NCBI GenBank assembly: GCA_963693305.1
Contig: OY855913.1
Coordinates: 26,122,614-26,186,613, forward strand
Origin: Meandrina meandrites
Lineage: Eukaryota > Cnidaria > Anthozoa > Scleractinia > Meandrinidae
DNA length: 64,000 nucleotides
Reading direction: 5' to 3'
Under the pieces are notes generated by a model that was not told the DNA's origin, searched no databases, and was given only the letters and a program-made list of their open reading frames with translations. The translations under genes and the position numbers were made by a program. Positions 1 through 13,000 of the stretch are shown piece after piece; within the stretch, counting starts at the first letter, position 1; each line of letters opens with the position of its first letter.

Positions 1-3000
1 GGCACTGCTCAGCAAGAAAAACGTAGTCAATAAACTACTAAATCTTAAGATATTATGAGAGGAGAAAATTCATTCATACTTAAAAGGGCTTTAATATGGG
101 AAACATAAAATGTAATCAGTTTCTCTTTAAACATTTTTTCCACGAACTTTGACATGCAGTAAGACAACCCGGTATGATATTTGGAATATTCCACACAATC
201 AGTATTGAAGAGTACAATTTTTCCCGACTAGGGTTTTTTGTTATGTTCGGGAAATCCCAAACAATCGGTATTTTTCCGACGGTTGCAGAGCTGAGGTGCT
301 TACCATTTATCCCCAAATCCCGGAAATTTCAGTTGGAAAGTAATAGAACAGTACAGTTATAACTAGTAATTTTCCGGAAATTCCGTTTGGAAACTATGAG
401 TACATTTTTTGGTAGTCGTTTCGTTCCGGTTGGTACGAACCGTCGGGAAAATTCTGCGCCACTTATTTTCTCCCGTTTCCAATCAGTCCCATCAAGAGAA
501 AATGAGTCCCATGCATCAAGGGAAAACTAACTAGCGATTTCATTGGTTCCTAAAACAATACAAAACAGGTCATAAAAATGCCCCTAGTCCGGAAAAACAG
601 TAGAGGTAGTGTTTACAGTGGGCGAATGAAAAGAGAGGTTCCAGACAGGTTGTGTCTTACTGAAACTAGCCTGCGTCGCATATAACCACCAATATAGTCT
701 ATATCGAGGATTTTGAGACATGTCCGACTGCTGAGAGGGAAAATCGGAAATTGAGTTATATGGTCCTGTATAGGGAAGCGCCGCGCGCCACCTCTTTCAG
801 TCAGTTTGCTGATTTTGGGAAAACGCTTACCACTTATCATTTCACCCGGTCTATTCCGGAAAATGATTAACACCTTCTTGTTCAAGAAGGAATGTCAGCT
901 TTGCAACCACATTCTACTACACCCTCTTCCCTCCCCTACCCGCTTGGGGAATTGCTATGGAGACTGGGGTGCTTTCCGTTTCGGAAATTTCGGTCGGAAG
1001 TTAATGGAAAGGTCCGTCTCGGTTCGGTCCGACGGGACTTTTTGGGACCAGAAGGTGGTCCCCCTTGACCGGTCGGACTGCTGGTCGGACCGAAAGTTAC
1101 CGTTCCATTTTCACAAACTGACTAGCTGCCTTCTTTCAATTTCGTAGCTTCTCACGGGTGCAGGGCACTGGGGAAAGGAATGCAAAATGAAAAGATCCGT
1201 TCCTCTAGGTTGGCCCGGTTTAATCGGAAAATGTCGCTCCATTTTACAACAGTCGCTCCCTGTTGGTGCGACCGGTCGGACTGTGAAAATGGAAAGCACT
1301 CTGGGAAAAATTTTATGTAAAATTCAATGCAATATTTAGAGAGGAAGCCATATTATCAGCTGTAGGTTGTTTTCATGATCCAGGTCGAATTGTAATGTGG
1401 AAGTGTTGCTTTTCAGGAGGGAGGGAAACCGCAGAGCCTGGAGAAAAACATGAAAAACCCTTGGAGCAAGTCGAGAACCAACAACCGCAACTCAACCCAC
1501 ATAATGGCTCCAGGCCGGAATCGAACCCGGGCGACAATGGCAGACTGGTGGAAGGCGAACGCTCTCAAGACTGCGCGGGGATCCCTGCTCCCCAAATGTT
1601 TGTATCATTCTTTCTTGTGGTGTTTGTCTGAGTGGTAATTTTGAACACGTTCCTTAACGAAATGCTCAACGAACATTTTTATAAAGAGTGTGAATATTTC
1701 AGAAATTCATAAAATAAAACACTCGTTATTTGGCCTCACGTTACTGGTACCCTTGAAAATGGCGGTAAAACCCTAAATCGGGATTTGGAGCCTTTTGAGG
1801 GTAATGATAGATTTATAACGGAATGCGGTTTTCGTTCAATACTGTGTGGCATAACAGTTTAAATCAGGAAATTAGTAGTAACTAAAGGGGTTATAGAAAA
1901 TGATTTTGAGGTCCGTTACGGATTTACTAGACACAGTTACCACAATATATAAAATTAATTATTTTGTTTATTAAATAAAATTACGCAACACAATATTTCC
2001 TTATGAAAATAACAAGCTAAATAATGGCAGCGTCAACAATGTCGTACGCCAAGTATTGAGTCCTTACTACGCATGCTTGTTTCTTAACCGCTGGTCAAGA
2101 AGAACAAAGACTCTGGGTCCGAGATTGATTCGAATACAAAAGGTCACGTGATATTACCACTACTTTGTCTGCCTCCGATTCACGGGGGCTACACTTTATC
2201 AACTATTTTAGTATTAGTTGAAAATAGAATTCTTTTCTCAGAAAAGATAATAAACCGTATGGATGAACTTTACCCTTGCAAATAAACGATGAAGAATTTT
2301 CATCCTGTCAAGGTTTCTGTCATTTGACACTATACTATACTACTTTATTGCCCACAATGTCTTGGACTTACATTGTCTACCAACACAAGCTTTAAAGCTA
2401 TTTGTCGTTTACCACTGGCTCAAATTGATTTCTGGTTTAAACTCTTTGCTTGATTCGCAAAAAACTACCCCTGATTTAAGCAAAGTAAAACTCTTCTTCG
2501 AATGAAAGATTTTGAACCTGGCCTAATAGGGAACTCTGTTAACACCTGTATATGGCTTTCATAGAAGAAAGATCTATTTAACAATTATATTATACTACTC
2601 GCCCTCGTTTTCTACGAGCGAATAGTCAACTCGGCCATAGGAAACGAGAGCTCATATAGTCTAACTGTTTTTGAGTAGAAACTCTAAAGAATTGCAGTTC
2701 CAAACCTACAATGTTGTGTACTTTTAAGCCAAAAATCAGGAAACATTTTCGCTCTTTTAAAGCAACGCGCTCCTGATCATGTTCTATCAGTGTACATAAA
2801 ACAATGGGAGAGCCAATCAGATTCGTGTATTTCCAATAGAACACGGCGGAGTTTCTACAGATAATTAAAATAGACCTCCACGAAGTTAACAATATGTGTT
2901 TGTAGTAGTATTTAGAGATTTTGACTTCAATAAAACGTTTTAAACCGAAATGGCTCATTATATCTCGCAGCTCGCATTTACTAACATTGAGTTCATACTT

Positions 3001-3306
3001 CAAGATAATATTTTGTAATGGAAATGGCTAAGCACAGGACGAAACAAAGACAAAATATATATCTATTTTTTTCGTCGCCCATTCGAATGCGGGGAGTGAT
3101 GAAATGCGGTTGTTTTCGCAGGCTGATTAAGATTAGCTACCCATCGCTCTTTTCGATCCAGCGCTGCCATACGCGACGGTGTTCAAGCGCATTACTTGTC
3201 TAAAATCATAGTTACGTTTTAAATATCGCGGAGTTTTTCTGACTTGCATCCTGCGTCGACGTTCCCTATTTACTCTCCGTGAGATACTGATTTTATCACC
3301 CAGGTG
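1..3306. other. Intergenic, repeat-derived; no gene seen
   Basis: No ORF here looks like a conserved protein. Stretches at about 200-460 and 950-1300 are rich in short GGAAATTTCGG / GGTCGG motifs in both orientations, as in a decayed mobile element. A tRNA-derived SINE-like segment lies at about 1430-1605. The 2560-2900 stretch (ACGAGCGAATAGTCAACTCG, then CCAATCAGATT and TTCCAATAGAACAC) recurs at 62400-62560 and so is a dispersed repeat. Confidence 0.6.
1430..1605 (-). repeat. tRNA-derived SINE-like repeat
   Basis: On the minus strand GGGTTCGATTCCGG matches a tRNA B box, and about 40 bases upstream TTGAGAGCGTTCGCC resembles an A-box region. There is no complete acceptor stem, and the flanks are not those of a tRNA gene, so this reads as a tRNA-derived SINE or tRNA pseudogene. 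Confidence 0.5.
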
Positions 3307-6300
3307 TTATATATCTGTTACCAGTTCTTTTGGAGACAGCGGAGCAGTGCAGCTGTCGTTATCACTCGACTCCTTTGCACCATCTAAGGAATCTGTAGAA
3401 TCAGATTCAACGGCCACCTCTAAATCTGCAAAATTCAACGTTGAAAATTATATTATTTAAGTGTTTTAGACAACAGGGCCACTGACCAACCTAAAACAGT
3501 TGCTGAATGGGTCAACCCGGGTAAATAAAGCTTTCTTTTTTACTTTATCTTTGTTGGTTCCTAAGATCTTTTCCTCAGCAACTAAGCAAAATTCCTCAGC
3601 ATCCTCAGTATCACATATGCAATTTGTCCAGGCAGGAGGATGAGGAGGGAGGGGGGAGAAATACAAAATACCCCCAAGCCTATTGTAAGTGGGTATTACT
3701 AAGTTCTTCCAACAATAATCTGCCACCCCCCCCCCCCCCCCGCCCCCCTCCTCAACTAATGAAAGCTACTTTTTGCCCTTCTTATACAGGGGGGCTCCGT
3801 CCAACCCCTTACCCTTACATATACCTAAAGAAGGATTACTACCGTCTCTTTTCTTAATTTCTCACTTATATGAGCCCTTAAATTACTTGAATGTTTTAAA
3901 TGAATCAACTGTTTAGTGGGTCCGTTAGAGATATTTTGAAAGGTCCTCTTAAAAACCTAAATAGCAGTTTTCCTTGCCCTTTTGTATATTCCAGCTCGTG
4001 AAATCCCTACCATTCTATATACTTTGAGCCTGAAATAAGGTATCCTTTTCAGGAGGAGCCTCTTCGTACAGTAAACTGTGGGGAGTAACCCCCCCCCCCC
4101 CTCCCCCCCTCTCATCGTTTTTCTCACTCTAAAAAATGCCTTTATTGCAATCTACAAAAAGGAAACAGACTTAAAAAGATACTTACAGGGTGCAGGAATA
4201 TCGTCATTAGTCTTGCACGAGTCTAATCGGTCGAGAGAGGCACGAGCCGAGTTCTGTCGGTTTCGTTTTCGTACCCAGTGCACCAGAGCACAGATGAGGA
4301 GAATAATCAACACGGCCTGACCAGCCAGGAGCGTTATGAACATACGGGTCCGCGACTGAGCTGCAAATTGAAACAAAGTGGTGAAATGTTAATATATAAG
4401 TTTAAATGAAATTAAAAACAGTAATGTAATACAATTAAATGTATTGTACTGTAAAGGTATATGATCATGTGTGCTAAACTTGCCTGTAAGTGCTCTTTTG
4501 TGATTTGAATTGACAAAAAGATATCAAAGGCGACCTTGCTTTGTTTCTGTAATTTGTTTTTACCTGTTCTGTAATCGCGGATGGCCTGCACGTCTACACA
4601 CTGGCAATGTACGTCGATTCCCATTTTCAATTGTGTGCAGTCGTTTACAATACTGTCATCACACCTGCACCCACAAATGTCGTTGCTCCAAACCTGAACA
4701 AGACGAATAATACAATACATTGATTATTGACGCAATACAGCCTCACACTGTAAACTTTCACGGTTATGATACAAATGCGAGACTTCAGGGGAGATCATTA
4801 CTGGGGAGACTGCATGGATATTGTACCAAATGTTCGCGTAGAACGTAGTCTATTTTTAGCTCGTAGTTTGCCCGCAAAACATAGAAAGTTTTGAGCACGT
4901 GGACACAGACTGTGTAACCTCGTTTTCAGGCAGCAGACGACAGGCATCTTCGAGAAAGACACTAGAGACGAGATAAAACAACTGTTGGCAAACGCTTCCT
5001 GTCTGCAAAATTGCGCCGGAGCAGCAGTCTACTCTCATACGGTTGCTCTGTTATGATTATATCCGCTTACTAACAGTCCTCAAAACAGCTTGTCTAATGA
5101 GCCTTACCATTCTGACTGGACAATGTTCGGGTGCTTTATCACATTCGCATTTGCATTTATGGTGGTTCCACCTGAAGGAGAATCAAATGCAAGTTGAGTT
5201 TTAGTAAATGAGCTAAGCAACCCACATACAGGGAGAAATACTGTAAATTTTCTTTAAGCACCCCCCTCCCCACCCTGACCCACTTGGTTCGAGCCCGTTT
5301 CGAAGTCATTATGTTGTGTTCTTGTTGAGCCCCTAGGCTTCGAAATGTTTTTTTTTTTCTTAAGATGAAAATTGAACAAGTCGCAGACTTACCTAAACCC
5401 TTCCTTGCAAGCAAGTTCTTTTGGTGGTCCATCCGGGTACCTGCACTTGCACGCACAGAGGTGTTCGTTCCAGTCCTGCACGGTGAAATCACAGTCATCC
5501 GGACTGGCTACACACTCGTGACCGCAGCTCGTGTGATTCTCCATGGTGATTGTACGACTTAAGCTGGACGAGCGTGAATAAACTTGAACTCTTAACTCTT
5601 CGTAGCTTTTGACCGCGCAGTGCTGGATTTTTGGGGAAACTGTGCTCGCCGAACCAGCACAACGGTGGAGCTTGACAAAATACGGGAAATAGCCGTGATT
5701 GCTGGGGTCCACAGGAACCACAGCTTCATAAGGTTTACAGTGAACATTGTTCAAATCTGAGAAGAATAAAATAAATGAAAATTATAAGTATTATTACTGT
5801 TACCTGGAGCTTATGTAAAAAAAACTTACTAAATTCAACCCACAAAGGTCCGTTATTTCCATCATTCATTTACATACCGTCCCTATAATGACGTGTTTGA
5901 GGGTGAGGGTGTGTCCCGAACTCCAATCTCTTATCCCTTATATATATGCCAGTTTTGACATAATAGGTATTACTCATTTATGTAACTTCAAAGAAAATGG
6001 TACTCCATTCTATTCCTACAGAAGAAATACTGCATCCCGTTTTAAAACTTGTTACTTGAGTAACACCTTAATTAAAATAGTTAGCAAATCAAATACTTAG
6101 CAAATCAACCGTTAGGTGCGCCGTCTGTTCGAGATTTTCTGACAGGCCCTTTTAAATTACTGAATAACGTTTTTCCCCGCCCTTTCCTACACTTAAACTC
6201 ATGAAATCCCTACCAATTTTTATACCAGAAGCCCGAAAAAGGTTCCCCTATCGAGTAAAGCTTGTGATATGAAACCTCTTTAGTGCAAATTGTCTTCGTT

Positions 6301-6459
6301 CCGGAACAAATCAAATAAGACCTTTTGACAACAATCGAGATTGAAAAATTTACACTACTTACACTTTTTTTTGGCAGAAACAGTTATATCCTGCTGCCCC
6401 AGCAGACACAGACAAAAGATTATCAACACTTTGGCGGGACTGTAAGCTTTGTTTGCCAT
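3307..6459 (-). CDS. Membrane-anchored PDGF/VEGF-like cystine-knot protein (six exons)
   Basis: Six minus-strand exons join in phase at GT-AG sites: 6363-6459, 5393-5756, 5108-5171, 4564-4693, 4187-4360, 3307-3425, giving 315 residues. Exon 1 encodes a signal peptide (core VLIIFCLCLLG). Exon 2 (residues 33-153) resembles the PDGF/VEGF fold: HCKPYEAVVPVD, FPYF, then RC, and later ENHTSC. Exons 3-4 add Cys-rich CKCECD and CGCRCDD repeats like the C-terminal repeats of VEGF-C or PVF. Exon 5 has a clear transmembrane helix (about 225-247, MFITLLAGQAVLIILLICAL) followed by WVRKRNRQ, a stop-transfer signal. Exons 5-6 encode an acidic, Ser-rich cytoplasmic tail ending in ELVTDI. The likely role is a membrane-tethered growth-factor-like ligand or receptor. 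The RCxGxC cluster is eroded (RCAGSAS), so classical disulphide dimers are doubtful. The start is chosen because it opens the signal peptide. Family call is by motif only. Confidence 0.72.
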
Positions 6460-9400
6460 GTTGTCTTGTTTGCTCTTCAAGAAGTAACTTTTGAGGTAAC
6501 TAAAAGATAGAAAAGTTCAGTTTGTCAGCTAAATTTTGTTGTCCCTCCATGACCCTCCATCAACATCATTTGTCCACCCCATCAAAATAGGTGAGCTTTT
6601 GACATTTCGGTGCGAACCCTCCTCCTCACAATAAAACTATGACGCGGCGGATCCGTGCTAAATTGTCCCTCTCTTTGTAAGCTTTTTGTCTTATTCCATA
6701 CCTTATAATTATTACTGATTTGCTTTTGGAGGAACAATTAAACTTCCTTGGCCTATGCAGTAGAAACCGTCAGTCCACAAGTAATGCAGATTAACCATGC
6801 CCGCTCGCTCATTTTTCTCTGAAAAACGGGAAGTTTGCCTGTCCGGATGCGCCATGTTAATTAGGTGTCAGCAACACTCGTGCATATCGCTGAACACACA
6901 GGTCGGGTTTCCTGTTCAAACAAAATTAAGGCTACTCCCAGGAAGTCAATAAAAAAGACTTTCTGAGAAAAAAGTTATAAATTTCTAATCGTTTCAGCGG
7001 TTCTTAGATCCCGAGAATTCACTGAGGCGCATTCAGAGAAAAATATTTCAATTTCGCAATTAAACCGCGTGTTTCAGAAACTGAACATTTCCTGTATAAA
7101 ACAATCTTCCCGGGTCGGTCACAAGAGGTTGCTGTTACAGATTACGTCCTATCGATCGAATTTTTGAGCGGCAGCAGTTATTACAAGAAACTTACAAAAT
7201 GCGGCATTTTTTAGCTCGCATACCTGCCTGCCTAAAAGAATTTGAATTTGATATTTTCTGAACGAATGCGCGATTCAAACGATGAAAACGAAGATAGGAG
7301 CAACTGCAGAATACACGGCCATGTTGCTCCAACTCATTTGCATGTGTCGGAACGTAATGCCTTGTAGAACTCTGCTGGAATAACAACATTGATACACTGT
7401 TCAAACATACACCTTAATTCGCTTTTTTTCATTCTCAGTGAAATCATTTGCGCTTGAGGTTTTCGAGAATATTTCTTGTCTTTAGACTCAGATGCATGAA
7501 GTTTAATGCCTAGTTTCCCATAGCCTGCGATGCAGACGAAACTAAACCCCGGGGTTTAGTTTCGTCTGCAACGCAGGCTAAGTTTCCCAGGGAACCATAA
7601 ATCCCGAACGTAAGTGGCGATTATAGAGTTCCTTGCGGTTACAAAGAGCAGTTTTAAATAGATCAAATTAATTCATTAATTTCATCATTCATCACTGTTC
7701 AAACACTACACATTTGTTTTGCTAACTGAGCTGTTCAACGATGCTCTTCATGATACATGAATTATAATCATGATAAAAGTTAAATATCGATCGAGAGAGA
7801 TTATTGGCCCTTGATATTGCGTACCTAAATGCATATAAAGCCCAAGAAAATGTTAAAATAAATTGTCATTCCTGCAATAACTGGGCACTCATGCAGTGAG
7901 TCGAATGCGTGTTACTCTTAAACTTTCTTGAAACTACGAATAAGATCCTTGCCCGCGATGATTTCGGCATTGTTGGACATACACCCATCCTAAACCAAAA
8001 GTTAACGCCTCAATATTCAAAGGTGAACCGGGCGATATCTAACGCATTAAAAGTTAGCGAAACTTTCTGGGCAGCCGAATTTATTGATATTTGCGAGAAG
8101 TAAAAGCTTGAATTTGCGAGTCAATAAGGCATTAATGGAGTTTACATACCGTATTAGAAATGGCTCCGAAATTTTCGTAGATGCTCAATTTGCGAAGCCT
8201 TAGAAGATATCTCAGTGGCGTTGATCTGTTCCCGTGCAAACGAGCGATCTCATAAGCGATCTAGTCGTCAACGAAACGATTTCAGGGAGGTATTATCACT
8301 GACAATAACTTCTTGAAATTTGCATTTGATGAAAAGCAATTTTGTGATGCCATGGAAAATGCGTAAGCAAAGAGTTAATTTACACGCTCCAGAGCAATGA
8401 GGCGGGAAGCTAGCGCCTCTGTGTATTGACTGGAGTTTAAGGTCATACCGCATTTATAAACTCGTGCGTGCAATATATATTCATGTCATACTGAAGACTT
8501 ACCTTTCGTCTCTACCTTTCAAGGCTGTTCTGTTCCAGAAATCTAGCGCTTGCTATCTCGAGTTGCGAGTACGAGTGGACTCTTGTTGCGCCACGAGGTC
8601 ATACTAACAAGACTCACCGCGTTTAAGCTTATTTCAAGATAAGCACTTCCGGTTGGCGCTGACGTCAATGCGATTAGATGCACGAACCGTGAAGCCAAGT
8701 ATTCATAACACAATCTTGACACTTACCAAAAATGGCGAGGGCGTGGGATAACCAGTCAAAAGTGAAATTTAAACCATGTACCATCCCTGCAAAAAGGTCA
8801 TCAAACTATATTTTGGTATATTCATTTAAATACGCCTTTTTTGCCTTTTGAATTTGCAAAAAGGGTGTACCGTCTGGTTTGAACAAAAATAGCTACTAAA
8901 GTTCCCAAAATGTCTTTGAGCAGTTTACCCCATTTTAGGCTCCTTTGTCGAAGTTTGTCTCTTCCGTTCCTTGTGGTCTAACACACGTCCCGGACACACG
9001 TTTATTTTTCCGACAGAATGTCACGCGTTCGCGCTCGATGGTGTGACATCGCGTGACGACGTTCCAAGATGAACTTACTGTCATGCCGCAACAACTGTAA
9101 TCCATCCTTTTCACGCAGTGTATCTACATATACGGAGTATTATATATCTTTTTCTACATATGCGGCCAGAAGAAACAAAAAACTATCATTATTGGTTTTA
9201 AGTTCCTCTTTTACTCAGAAAGGTTTGGTCAAGTTTTGACTTCCCGTGTTTTATAAGCAGGAAAGACGTGTGATCCTGTCAATTTAGTTTGTTTCCGGAT
9301 TGGCGTTTAATTACACAAACAACATGTTTACTTGGTTACTCAGAAGAGGGGTCTCAGGAAGGTAAAAATAGCAAAACCCGTTGTAGTGTCTACATTAGAA

Positions 9401-9564
9401 AATCATATCCATCAGCTATAATTTTTTTAGTTTTTAGCATGTGGGGATCTTATTTCAGAAAAGCTTAACAGAGCTTGCTAAGATCTCCAGTCATAATATA
9501 ATATTTTTGTAGCAGATATATGAAATGTTTGTAAATTAGAAATACTAAGGGACGAATAAAAAAA
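6460..9564. other. Intergenic between PDGF/VEGF-like gene and retrotransposon
   Basis: I see no convincing coding exon. Short ORFs at 7192-7404, 7909-8103 and 8268-8453 lack recognisable domains and splice context. The 5' flank and promoter of the minus-strand gene ending at 6459 should lie at the left of this stretch, but I find no clear TATA box. A 58 bp near-palindrome lies at 7523-7580. Confidence 0.5.
7523..7580. repeat. Near-perfect 58 bp palindrome
   Basis: AGCCTGCGATGCAGACGAAA is followed by CTAAACCCCGGGGTTTAG and then TTTCGTCTGCAACGCAGGCT. The arms are complementary apart from one base, with no spacer. The AGCCTGCxxxGCAG ends recur in inverted repeats at 20030-20130 and 32888-33050, so it is probably a minimal member of a MITE-like family. 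Confidence 0.75.
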
Positions 9565-9715
9565 ATAGTACGGTGAATCATGCAGTCATAATGCTCCTCT
9601 CTTCCGGATATTTTTAAGGGTCCCTGTAATACCTAAAGGACATTTCATGATGGTTATAAGTAATACATGTAAATAATAATTCAAGTCGCGACTAATGCAT
9701 TATCGTTCCATTGTT

Positions 9716-9776
<61 letters not shown>
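9565..9776. repeat. Left copy of long direct repeat flanking the retrotransposon
   Basis: From ATAGTACGGTGAATCATGCA through CCATTGTTGT, about 155 bases are identical by eye to 13683-13837, and both copies run into a (TAA)n tract (here 9717-9776). It sits directly past the 3' end of the minus-strand element. The simplest reading is an unusually long target-site duplication. Confidence 0.85.
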
Positions 9777-9779
<3 letters not shown>

Positions 9780-9783
<4 letters not shown>

Positions 9784-10078
9784 AATAATACTTTATTGAA
9801 AACTTTTCATGCAAAACTTGAATCCTAAGTGTATGTGGCTTAAAATAAAATATACAAATTTTGTTTTTCCCTAAGTTTGTTCCATGAGATAATTTCAGTA
9901 AAAATTTCAATAGCCTTCCTACATAATAACACTCTGAAAGCTTTTACATGCTCTATTCATACAAACTTGAATCTTAGGTGTATCTGTCAAAAAAATATAT
10001 ATACAAATTCTGTTTTTCCTGACATTCTTCCCATGAGATAATGTCATAAAATAAATAAAAGAAATAAACTATTAAAAC
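9780..10078 (-). repeat. Retrotransposon 3' UTR with internal tandem duplication
   Basis: Two diverged copies of a ~95 base unit lie at about 9805-9897 and 9955-10045. Both contain AAACTTGAATC, a stretch ending ATATACAAATT, TGTTTTTCC and CCATGAGATAAT. Structured 3' UTRs are recognised by reverse transcriptase in R2-type elements, so duplication of a 3' recognition unit is a possible explanation (inference). Confidence 0.6.
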
Positions 10079-13000
10079 CTATTTGAACAGTGTTTGCACG
10101 ATGGCTCCCTCCTGGGTTTCAACGTCAATATCAATGTTCTTAAAGTCACTAAAGGCTTTCCTTCTAGCTCTTGAACCTCTTAGACAGATTAGTGCGGATC
10201 TTAGTAAAGCGAAGGATGTCCTTGCTCTTATCCAGGAGATTGTTTTAGCATAATGTTCTCCTTTCTTGATGGAGATCAGCTGCGCCAGTCTGGAATGGTA
10301 TTGCAAGCACTCGTTTCCCATGCCGCCTGTTGACGTGAAAATAAGGGGTGTAAAAGTTCCTTGTTCGATATCCAAAACCCTCCTCGCGTAAAGGCGCTTC
10401 TTCTCGTTCTCATGATTGCGGTATATCTGTTGGAGCTCTAGGTCCCTATACGAATCGGCATTAGGGTGACAAACCCTCACGTCAAAGAATGCTGATCGTT
10501 GGTTCTCCCAGAACCCGCGCGCATGAATATCCAATCTCGCATCTGGAGCTCGATTAGAACCTCTTCCCAGCTGTTCACCCGAGATATCTTGCAGGACAGG
10601 CTCAATCTCAACATCGGTACAAACCATATTCAGGAGTTCGGCTTCTAAGTCCCTCAGCTCATTGTGACGTTGGGTAACGAACCCACCTCTCTTGCATATC
10701 ATTGCGTGGTCCACTGTAAAAGCATCACCGCATACACAGGTGGAGGGGATATCATCAACCGGCCAATCGTAGCGCAGTTTGATTGCATCGCGGAACTCTC
10801 TCTTATTTAGATTGAAACCCATTTCACGAAGGGGGAGTACCGTCAGCCAAACAGATGACCCTTTTTCCGCAGCAAGGTCAAGTGCCCGTTCGACTTTCTG
10901 TGGGGCTACTCCTCTGATATGCTCTGCCCTGTCTTGGAGCACCGTTGCTCTCTCACTCCTCATTGCCTGTTGTAGTGGCTTGACCAAAGAATCATCCGGC
11001 ATCTGATGGGATTGAGCCACGATCTGTTGGACCAGCGGGATGGTAACTTTGACGGAGGAGGATTGCTCAAGATTTGCATCAAGACACGGGTTTGTCATGC
11101 CAAGCCCCCCTAGACGGACTGGCAGTGCTAGAATGTCCCTGTCCAGCCGAGTGCACCTATGCTCTGTAATTGCAGGGATGAGCACCTTAGATATGGCATT
11201 CTCCAAAGGCTCCAATAATTCTTGAATATCAGGCAAAGTTCTCAAAAAATAGGTCCATCGATGCTTGAGGCCAAAGGTGTAAGCAGCATAACACGCTTGA
11301 GGCTGAGAAAGAGCAAACTCTGCCAGCTTGGTAATCTCGCTGACCCAGTTGGTCACCTTCTCGCTAACGTATTCCTCTAGATATTCCCGTGAACCTATCA
11401 CCGCACCCAGATGTTTTTGTCCCTCTACCGTCACATTGACAGCCGTGTCCTTGAACACTTCTTTCACGCTTGCCTCTTTATCTGGCTTTGAGATAATCCA
11501 ACATTTCTTGGGGTTGGGAAAATAGCCAAAGGCTGGGCCAAGGCTGTTGAGGACATCCCACCATTTCTTGATTTCCAGTACCGAGCCAGCTCCACAGGCA
11601 TCGTCAGCAAACCAGCACTGTTTAGTACTGGACGCCGCCTGCAGGCTTGTGATCAGCGGCTGCACGCTTAAGGCGTAGAGGGCCATAGCAAGTGGGTCAC
11701 CCTGTGTTGTTCCTTCAGCTGACGTGATCTCTTTGCCGCCGGTAATAAACAAGCGTGCCGACTTCCTGTAAGTATTGATGGCGTATGCTGCAATTATAGG
11801 GCAGAGAACCCGGATATTATGCAGTGAAGTTGCTCTGTTAAGTGCATTGAATGCGTTAGAAGCATCGATGAGCAGTACCGCGTCAGTGTCATCTGCTTCA
11901 AATATGGCATGCATAGCATGTATAGCAGCCTCGCTGCCGGACTTTTGACCTGCGCATAGCTGGAGTGAACCACTCGCCTCAACCACGTCTCCCTTAGAAA
12001 CGTTCATTACACACTTTCCAATAATCCTTCGTATCACCTCGCCGACCCCTATAGGCCTCACTGCACCTTCACCTTTGTCCAGGGGAATCAATCGGCTTGC
12101 CACCAGTGGCTCTATGGTTGCAGGGTCGATAAAAGTTGTACATAGAGTCCTTGTCATTGTGGCTATCGCCTCGCATAGTTTTGTAGACGACTGTTTAAAG
12201 GATTTGCAAGCCATCATTCTTCTAAAACCATTAGCGTCAACCCCGCATGGTCCCCCTGATCCCTTTGTTCTTAACGCAGCCTCCCTTATCATCTCACCAT
12301 TTATCTCTGAGTACACCGATTCAGGGATATCATCGTTAATCGGCCCGAAGAGAAGTGAGCCCAACGTTGTTGGTTGTGGGTTTGGATGTTTCTCTTTCAA
12401 CTGGGCCATGACGTCATCCGTTAACTCCAGCACGCCCCCTGTTGATGTTTCGCTAAGGAAACGCAGCGCTGAATTGATTTGTCCTTCGAGCACAAGCTTG
12501 GCAAATATCTTGGATTTTTCCGGTTGATCAAATGTCTTAAGTTTTCCAATACGCCCCTGGAGCATTCTACCTTCGCGTAGCAACTTGCTGATTTCCCCTT
12601 CCTTCCAGAGCGCAAGGCGCTTAGATAAGAAATCCTGATGGTCTTTTGTCTTAGATTTCGGGCTTGGCTTTTGAAGTGCAACAGCCAAAAGGACAAAGGC
12701 TGCTTTCAAGGATATGTGCTGTTGATCAGAGTTGCTATTCCAGTCATTAATGTGTGATGTAACCTGATCAATAAATTCCTTTCCGGTTTTACCATATGGC
12801 ACCAGAAAAACATTCTTTCTCCATGTAACAATCTCATTGTAAGCATCTGTTATGGTGGAGGTTGGTATGACAATGAGACTGCCATCACTCCGCGTGCCCC
12901 AAGTGATCATTGATGGCTTATCAACAACATTGTGCTCTGGCAGACACCCCAGTACACTCCCATTGTCTAGATCATTCTGCTCTATCTGCTTCATTAACTC

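Noticed and set aside
9692..9910. ORF with a run of isoleucines
   Set aside because: Produced by the (TAA)n tract.
12075..12527. 150-residue plus-strand ORF
   Set aside because: It is antisense to the conserved RT ORF and has no recognisable domain.
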